DNA of 64,000 nt from Yersinia kristensenii (lineage in GTDB: Bacteria; Pseudomonadota; Gammaproteobacteria; Enterobacterales; Enterobacteriaceae): NCBI RefSeq assembly GCF_900460525.1, contig NZ_UHIY01000001.1, positions 2,976,001 through 3,040,000 of the forward strand, given 5' to 3'. A program made the position numbers and the translations under genes. Under the pieces are notes generated by a model that saw nothing but the letters and a program-made list of their open reading frames with translations, was not told where the DNA came from and did not search any database. Each line of letters starts with the position of its first letter. Positions within the stretch are counted from its first letter, which is position 1. Positions 58,501 to 64,000 of this stretch are shown in pieces.

Positions 58501-61500
58501 GGTCCGGCCCTTAGCATTGATACCGCATGTAGTTCCTCATTAGTCGCTATACACACCGCATGCTGTAGTTTGCTACAAGGTGAGTGCGATTTTGCTTTGG
58601 CGGCAGGGGTCAACTTACTGCTGGATGATAGGTTGTTTATGGCGTACCAGCATGCCGGAATGCTCTCTCCCGATGGTCATTGCAAGACGTTTGATACTCT
58701 GGCTGATGGCTATGTTCGTGGTGAGGGCTGTGCCGCAATTGCCTTGAAAAAACTTCAAGATGCACAAAATGACGGTGATCGTATTCTCGCGGTGATCCGT
58801 GGCAGTGCTATCAATCAAGATGGCAGCAGCAGTGGTTTGACCGCCCCTAACCAGCCTGCCCAGCAGGCGGTAATTCAAGCAGCATTGTCACGGGCAGGGG
58901 TCAACGCGGATGAAATAAGTTATTTGGAGGCTCATGGCACTGGCACTAAATTAGGTGATCCTATTGAGGTGATGGCAGCCGCTGAAGCTTTAGGTAACGG
59001 AAGAGCACCGAATGCTCCCCTGCTCATCGGCTCGGTCAAAAGTTCTATTGGTCATCTTGAAGCAGCAGCAGGCATCGCAGGTCTAATTAAAGTCGTATTA
59101 TCAATGGAGCACGATACTCTCCCATCGCAGTTACATTTCTCGATACATAACCCGCTAATTCCTTGGGAGAATTTGCCTGTTAAAGTGGTTTCTCAGACAC
59201 AAAAATGGCCGGCAGGGGTAAAGCGTGCGGGTCTCAGTTCATTTGGTTTTAGTGGTACCAATGGGCATCTGATTATTGAGGAGTACAGGATGGCGAACGC
59301 GATACGGCCAGCTGCCATTGAACCTGTCCTGATCATTCTGTCTGCCCGTACCAAGTCACAGTTACATGAACAAGCTAATAAATTGTTGTTATATATCTCG
59401 GACACCCCTCTCGATCTCCATGATTTGGCCTACACATTACAGGTGGGTCGTGAAGCGTTTGGTACCCGATTAGCTTTTACGGCTAATGCCCTTGAAAGTG
59501 TGAAGAAACAATTAGCGCAATACATTGAGGGCAGCAAGGTAACAAACGAGCTGTATCAAGGGGATATAAAACAGAATAGTGAGAGGAGGGCAACAGGCGG
59601 TGAGGATAGGCAAAATACCATCGATAATGGGTTGCGTGAGGAGAATATTGGCAAACTTGCGGCGCTGTGGGTCAACGGTGGAGATGTGGAGTGGCAGAGT
59701 CTATATTCCCATGTTAAACCGCAACGTATTAACTTACCGACTTATGTTTTTAACCGTGAAAGCTACTGGATTCCTGTAACTAACATCCCGTCCTTGCCAA
59801 AGAATGGGACAGAGCCATCGGATGGTGAGATTAGGCATCCACTCCTGCATCGTAATACCTCGAACTTAGGTCAGGTCCGTTATAGCACCACCTTGACTGG
59901 CAACGAGTCATTTTTGCGTGATCACCGGGTGCGTGGTGAGCAAGTAGTGCCCGGCGTTGCACAACTGGAGTGGGCTCGGGCGGCAATGGCCTTTGCGAGT
60001 GACGAGAAGGTTGGGCACGGTATCGCACTTGAGCAAGTGACCTGGTTACAGCCCTTGAGAGTAACTAATCAACTTGAAGTACATATCTGTCTCCATCAGC
60101 AAAGTGATGGGCGCGTTCACTTTAAAATCTATCGTGATCAAGGCGAGGAAGGGCAAGTTTATAGTCAGGGCTATGCTCTATATGCGAACAGTGAACCTAG
60201 ACCACAACTGGATATCCCTCATACGCAAACTCAGTGTTTTCATTCGCTAACGGGAGCTGAATGTTACAGCCAGTTTGCGCTTCACGGGTTCCAATATGGC
60301 GCCAGTTTTCAGGTACTCAAGCAATTAACTTGGGGGAATGAAATCGCGCTGGGTGTTTTCTGTCCTGGCGCTGAAGTATCTTCGTGTTATGAATGGCCCT
60401 TCGGATTATTAGATGGGGCACTACAAGCGACTCTGGGTTTAATTCAGCAGGGTGCTGCTACGCAGCTATCTTTACCATTTGCACTGGAACAGGTAATGCA
60501 ATGGGCTCCTTTGTCGAACGTGGTTCAAGTGGTGGTGCAACCTGACATCAATGATACTTCTACAATACGTAAGCTGGTGCTCTTTCTGGTCGATGCTGAT
60601 GGGCAAGTTGCTTTACGCCTGAGTGGTTTCAGTATGCGTCCGGCTTTCCGCAGTATTGACCCTGCGAGTCATCATCAGCCCATAATGATAAGCCCACAAT
60701 GGGATATTCAATCCTCGATACCGGCACTGACCACTGTGACTTATCAAGTGCATGGTGTCATTCTTTGTGAAATCGGTGATATGGAACCTGAGAGTGTTGC
60801 TGCGTGGTCGATGGCAATACCAGCAGCTCAACCGCACTATCTTAGTGAAGTTGGTACTCTTACCCAACGGTACACCGCATATGCACAATACATATTGTGC
60901 TGGTTACAACAAGCGGTCAAAGATGCTCGAAGTCAACCATTGCTGCTTCAAATAATCGTGCCTGATAGTGAAGAAGGTATGATATTTCAAGGGTTAAGCG
61001 GTTTATTGAACAGTGCTCAGCAAGAATATCCAGCATTAAAAACGCAGCTGATTGTCGTTGAACAGGGGATAAGTACATCTATATTAGCCCAACGATTGCG
61101 AGATGAGTCTGTTTCTCCAGCGGTCAGAGTGCATTATGGTGCTGGTTTACGTAAAGTATTTAATTTCAAAGAGTTAGAACCAATACTTATCAATGATACC
61201 GCGCTGCCTTGGCGTGATGATGGAGTCTACCTGATAACTGGTGGGCTAGGCGGCTTGGGACAGATATTTGTCCAAGAGATAACAAATAAATGTCGTGCGA
61301 GAGTGATATTAACGGGTCGCAGTCCCATGTCGGCAGAATATGAAAACATATTAATGGAGTTGCGTAGCAATGGAGCCAATATTATCTATAAAAGAGCAGA
61401 TGTCAGTGACTTGTGCGCCATCTCGCTCTTGCTGATGAATATCATCGCGGAATATGGTCAATTAAATGGTGTTATTCATAGCGCGGGAATTATTCGGGAT

Positions 61501-62283
61501 AGTTGGCTGGCGGCAAAAACGCCTCAGGAATTACAGGAAGTATTAGCACCAAAAGTCGCTGGGCTAATCGCAATAGATAGGGCAACACAGGATATCAAAC
61601 TGGATTGGCTAGTACTGTGTTCATCAATAAGTAGTGTTCTTGGCAGCATAGGCCAGACCGATTATGCCACAGCAAATGGCTTTATGGATGCCTATGCCGA
61701 ATATCGAACAGCATTGGTTGCCAAAGGTCTACGTCATGGCCGAACCGTTTCGATAGGGTGGCCATTATGGGCTCATGGTGGTATGCAAATGGATATTGAT
61801 GCTGTGGATGCATTACGTCGTCAGACGGGGCAAATTCCCATGCCGGATGCTGTAGGGCTAAGGATATTGCGCCAGGTGCTCGCGCATCAGGCAGCACATA
61901 TTATTGTGGGCTATGGCGAACCAGCACGGGTACGGCAACGGTTACTCGGGGGCAGTGAACCATTTATCCCCATCCAGCCTATATTATCGACAAAATCTAA
62001 CATGGCATTACCTGATGTTGAGCAATTATGTTCTTCAGTAGAACGCTTCATAATCACTCTTATTTCAACAGACTTGAAAATTAAAGAGGATGAGTTAGGG
62101 CGGGATATTCCATTCCCTGAATTTGGTTATGATTCTATTATGCTAACATCTCTTAGTAATAAATTGAATTCTCAATATAACTTGAAATTATCCACGATGA
62201 TATTTTTTGAATATCCAACGATTGCGACATTAGTAAATTATTTAGTTGGCGAGAAACGCGAAGAAATTACTGCTAAAAAGTAA
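55516..62283 (+). CDS. Type I PKS: MT-GNAT-ACP loading unit plus AT-less KS-DH-KR-ACP module
   Basis: The 2255-residue synthase has these domains: an adaptor/methyltransferase region (1-500; SAM loop ADMGCGDG 277-284; HIRTFLDHDRP 363-373, resembling the metal-site motif of AprA/SxtA-type MTs); a GNAT-like domain (505-695) with Thr635 and His670/His673 near the decarboxylase positions of CurA; ACP1 (Ser761); KS (Cys1005, His1140, His1180); DH (His1470, Asp1633); KR (GGLGGLG near 1906, Tyr2050); ACP2 (Ser2207). There is no AT between KS and DH, so the extender must come from a trans AT. All catalytic residues I can find are present. GGGGAGGGAG precedes ATG. GC content is visibly lower than in the cob region. 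Confidence 0.93.
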   Translation: MLEFVNRFANNWAATPVIHALARRGVLDVLAEQPISISQLVLRFRANAGHLQVALRILFELGWIDSPLINHYQASPLLKTGKDLPEDLDKLINVIMTPTPLQKVPAELYTWLSRCTAHWQNTDPDIAILLEGALLTPILSELHGLGAASLELPPILGGISTQVWNELQQLFVQNEWGQYTHSGFHLSPSGRSLLESGGALGMLMSYAAMFRRMEDLLFGDAGSVFDTNQQGHEGHIDRTLNVTVSGWQHQSHFAELDLLIIDIFTRTPLAEQPRYIADMGCGDGSLLLRIYQVISTRTPRGQALKSYPLILIGIDYNVLALEATGRTLAELPHYLIKGDIADPQQLVRDLIAQGINDLEYILHIRTFLDHDRPFVPVEENQIALQRKALSYSGVYVTTDGQEIDAGYAVQSLVEHLRRWKSVVSHFGLILLEVHCLRPATVRRLQNSTESLYFDAYHAFSRQQLVEAPVFLMSAVEAGLFPKQGVSRCIPKTADFTRISLHCLMPKPYTVRHPTRLDLPELEKLDRLSQPENLHTPQHELLRRLTDFPLGQMVLELDRQIVAVLYTQRIESVDALYTCQYRDLGQLHRADGRYLQLLGLYVLPEMHGRGYSDALLELMLTYCAALEGIDSVVGVTRCANFVQHKATRDIACYIQLRNDQGQHQDSMLHFHASHGATIHKPLYGFRPKDTDNDGIGVLIEYFLHQQDTHLALEVPSEKPIYPLMSADELANIVRSHILKLLGHQRAETYGEFVPLMEMGLSSLELLELRRKLGESMGELLSPTFLFSYGTAAAITAFFAQKNNALPATRPFPLSEPHMPSLSPILSGEKRVERSECSESNSIAIIGMACRFPPNADTPEKFWQNLIAGTDSIGLLPDGRQSSRLASSHRLHWRAGFLREVDLFDARFFRISPLEAELLDPQQRLLLEIAWETLESAAIAPSTLRGTPTGVFIGLMGSGYQGLITQQNNDVDNNAYFATGNACSVAAGRLSYFFDWRGPALSIDTACSSSLVAIHTACCSLLQGECDFALAAGVNLLLDDRLFMAYQHAGMLSPDGHCKTFDTLADGYVRGEGCAAIALKKLQDAQNDGDRILAVIRGSAINQDGSSSGLTAPNQPAQQAVIQAALSRAGVNADEISYLEAHGTGTKLGDPIEVMAAAEALGNGRAPNAPLLIGSVKSSIGHLEAAAGIAGLIKVVLSMEHDTLPSQLHFSIHNPLIPWENLPVKVVSQTQKWPAGVKRAGLSSFGFSGTNGHLIIEEYRMANAIRPAAIEPVLIILSARTKSQLHEQANKLLLYISDTPLDLHDLAYTLQVGREAFGTRLAFTANALESVKKQLAQYIEGSKVTNELYQGDIKQNSERRATGGEDRQNTIDNGLREENIGKLAALWVNGGDVEWQSLYSHVKPQRINLPTYVFNRESYWIPVTNIPSLPKNGTEPSDGEIRHPLLHRNTSNLGQVRYSTTLTGNESFLRDHRVRGEQVVPGVAQLEWARAAMAFASDEKVGHGIALEQVTWLQPLRVTNQLEVHICLHQQSDGRVHFKIYRDQGEEGQVYSQGYALYANSEPRPQLDIPHTQTQCFHSLTGAECYSQFALHGFQYGASFQVLKQLTWGNEIALGVFCPGAEVSSCYEWPFGLLDGALQATLGLIQQGAATQLSLPFALEQVMQWAPLSNVVQVVVQPDINDTSTIRKLVLFLVDADGQVALRLSGFSMRPAFRSIDPASHHQPIMISPQWDIQSSIPALTTVTYQVHGVILCEIGDMEPESVAAWSMAIPAAQPHYLSEVGTLTQRYTAYAQYILCWLQQAVKDARSQPLLLQIIVPDSEEGMIFQGLSGLLNSAQQEYPALKTQLIVVEQGISTSILAQRLRDESVSPAVRVHYGAGLRKVFNFKELEPILINDTALPWRDDGVYLITGGLGGLGQIFVQEITNKCRARVILTGRSPMSAEYENILMELRSNGANIIYKRADVSDLCAISLLLMNIIAEYGQLNGVIHSAGIIRDSWLAAKTPQELQEVLAPKVAGLIAIDRATQDIKLDWLVLCSSISSVLGSIGQTDYATANGFMDAYAEYRTALVAKGLRHGRTVSIGWPLWAHGGMQMDIDAVDALRRQTGQIPMPDAVGLRILRQVLAHQAAHIIVGYGEPARVRQRLLGGSEPFIPIQPILSTKSNMALPDVEQLCSSVERFIITLISTDLKIKEDELGRDIPFPEFGYDSIMLTSLSNKLNSQYNLKLSTMIFFEYPTIATLVNYLVGEKREEITAKK

Positions 62284-62329
62284 TTTCATTAATCAATATA
62301 GCCATATTACTTTTTCAGGAGTGTTATAA

Positions 62330-64000
62330 ATGCCTATTTTTAAAGAACCAATAGCTATTGTTGGTATAGGATGCCGTATGCCTGGAAAGGTTTTGGGGCC
62401 GGATGATTTGTGGATGTTATTACTTGGAAATATTAGTGGTATTATAGATATCCCTCCAGATCGTTGGAGTATACGTGAATATTACGATCCTAATCCAAAT
62501 AAGACTGGGAAGATGAAAGTAGCTAGAGGAGGGTTTATTGAAGGTGTCGACCTTTTTGATAACGAGTTTTTTAATATATACCCGAAGGAGGCTGAAAATA
62601 TAGATCCACAACAAAGACTATTATTACATAGCACGCATGAAGCATTAGAAGATTCGGGGGACACGCTAGATAAATTCCAAGGTTCTAAAACGGCTGTCTA
62701 TATTGGTTCATTCGCTAATGATTATCAGGATATACTTGCCGATAGCAATAACCGTTATTTAATTACTCCACATGCCCCAATGGGAACTTCCCTCACCTCT
62801 CTTTCAAATCGTATTTCTTATCTTTATAACCTTAAGGGGCCCAGTGTCACTCTTGATACTGCTTGTTCCACTTCATTGGTAGCAGTACACCATGCCTGTC
62901 AATGTATTTGGCATCAGGAATGTGATTCCGCCATCAGTGGTGGGGTTAGTCTCAATATTAATCCAGCGATGGCAATAATGTTGTCGAAGGGCAATTTTCT
63001 TAGCCCTGATGGTGAATGTCGTTCATTTGATGAAAGTGCTAACGGTTATGTACGCGGTGAAGGAGTCGCGGTGGTCTATCTTAAGACGCTATCAAAGGCA
63101 ATTACTGACGATAATAAGATATACGGTTTAATCCGGGGTAGTGCCTGTAATTCTGATGGTTTTACTGCTCAAGGTTTTACTGTGCCTAGCAGCGAAGCAC
63201 AAACAGATATGTTACATACTGCCTATCGAGATGCTAATATTAATGTCGACCAAGTACAATTTATTGAAGCGCATGGCACAGGAACCGCGATTGGTGACCC
63301 TCTAGAGGCAAGAGCCTTCGCTAATGTATTTAAGCCGAGGATTGACCACCTACCGTTATTAATAGGTTCTATAAAAAGTAACATTGGCCATCTTGAAGGA
63401 GCTTCCGGTATTGCTGGGCTAATAAAACTCGCTTTGTGCCTCTATCATAAATATATTCCCGCGAATCTTCACTTTAAAAAAGGTAACCCTAATATTGATT
63501 TTGATAATTGGGGTATTAAAGTGGTTGATAATAATCAAGTGTGGCCAGAGCAAGTTGATGGTAGTCCACGGGTTGGTGGCGTCAATTCCTTTGGTGCAGG
63601 GGGAACAAATGCTCATGTCGTATTAGAAGAATATATCGAGAGTCCCTCTGGAATATCGAAAAATCATCTAATTTCATATCGAGATAATATATCATCTTTG
63701 TTAAGGGTCTTTACTTGTAGCGCACATACTGAAGTTGCGTTAAAACAGCTATTAAATTCTTATCAAGATTATTTATCAAAAACCCAGTCAACATTAAATG
63801 ATATTTGTTTTAATTCGGGTAAACATCGGTCAGATTTACGTCATCGTATCGCTATTGTTGCCTGTGATTCTCAGGATTTAATTAACAAGATAGAGGGGTT
63901 TTTACAAGGAAATACCGCCAGCGGTGTAGAGTATTCAAAATTTCGTGAGAAAAAACCTCGGATAGCTTTTATTTTTACCGGACAAGGCCCGCAATGGTAT
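62330..64000 (+). CDS. Second type I PKS, KS followed by start of an integrated AT (partial)
   Basis: An uninterrupted frame of 557 codons runs off the right edge. AGGAG (62317-62321) precedes ATG 62330. Residues 5 to about 440 are a ketosynthase with Cys179 (DTACSTS), His315 (EAHGTGT) and His354 (SNIGHLE). A KS-AT linker follows, and the last residues, IAFIFTGQGPQWY, are the GQG start of an acyltransferase domain. This protein therefore carries its own AT, unlike the preceding synthase. Further domains lie outside the window. Confidence 0.93.
   Translation, partial: MPIFKEPIAIVGIGCRMPGKVLGPDDLWMLLLGNISGIIDIPPDRWSIREYYDPNPNKTGKMKVARGGFIEGVDLFDNEFFNIYPKEAENIDPQQRLLLHSTHEALEDSGDTLDKFQGSKTAVYIGSFANDYQDILADSNNRYLITPHAPMGTSLTSLSNRISYLYNLKGPSVTLDTACSTSLVAVHHACQCIWHQECDSAISGGVSLNINPAMAIMLSKGNFLSPDGECRSFDESANGYVRGEGVAVVYLKTLSKAITDDNKIYGLIRGSACNSDGFTAQGFTVPSSEAQTDMLHTAYRDANINVDQVQFIEAHGTGTAIGDPLEARAFANVFKPRIDHLPLLIGSIKSNIGHLEGASGIAGLIKLALCLYHKYIPANLHFKKGNPNIDFDNWGIKVVDNNQVWPEQVDGSPRVGGVNSFGAGGTNAHVVLEEYIESPSGISKNHLISYRDNISSLLRVFTCSAHTEVALKQLLNSYQDYLSKTQSTLNDICFNSGKHRSDLRHRIAIVACDSQDLINKIEGFLQGNTASGVEYSKFREKKPRIAFIFTGQGPQWY

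Overview
The window looks like chromosomal DNA of an enterobacterium, most probably a Yersinia of the enterocolitica-like group. The evidence is a pdu cluster next to an anaerobic cobalamin (cbi/cob) operon, two ERIC elements of the kind common in Yersinia, and GC-rich palindromic repeats resembling the Yersinia miniature insertions called YPAL. Species cannot be fixed from the sequence alone.

Layout. (1) 1-6355, minus strand: the front of a propanediol-utilisation operon read pduA-B-C-D-E-G-H, encoding microcompartment shell proteins, the B12-dependent diol dehydratase and its reactivase. pduJ probably begins at the left edge. (2) 6356-9240: a divergent control region with two ERIC elements and shared inverted-repeat motifs, then pduF (broken by a one-base frameshift in a G run) and the activator gene pocR. 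(3) 9241-27310, plus strand: a cobalamin riboswitch, a terminator touching the first start codon, and a tightly overlapping 21-gene operon: cbiA-B-C-D-E-T-F-G-H-J-K-L-M-N-Q-O-P, cobU-S-C-T. It makes the cofactor that PduCDE needs, and PocR probably switches both operons. (4) 27331-31673: argG, a MATE exporter, a DUF2938 membrane protein and a divergent ArsR-rhodanese regulator. (5) 32087-36295: an uncharacterised carbohydrate-type locus (EIIC-like permease, TIM-barrel protein, HAD phosphatase, DeoR repressor). (6) 36493-44256: an MFS exporter with a serine beta-lactamase-like hydrolase and divergent LysR, an orphan CheV, a hexapeptide acyltransferase, and a TetR / aldo-keto reductase / short-chain dehydrogenase group. 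(7) 44390-51583, minus strand: a ribose-type ABC operon with two permeases, one fused to a beta-propeller of the strictosidine-synthase/SMP-30 type, a second propeller protein and an AhpD-like protein. (8) 51864-52319: a decayed IS481-type transposase gene, then very AT-rich DNA. (9) 52792-64000, plus strand and visibly lower in GC: an incomplete type I polyketide synthase cluster running off the right edge.

The PKS cluster is the most unusual part. It contains a stand-alone acyltransferase-enoylreductase gene interrupted by an in-frame amber codon, a small unknown protein, a 2255-residue synthase with an unusual loading unit (methyltransferase-GNAT-ACP) followed by an AT-less KS-DH-KR-ACP module, and a second synthase whose KS is followed by the start of an integrated AT. 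It therefore mixes trans-AT and cis-AT logic. Its composition and the adjoining transposase remnant suggest horizontal acquisition. I do not recognise the product.
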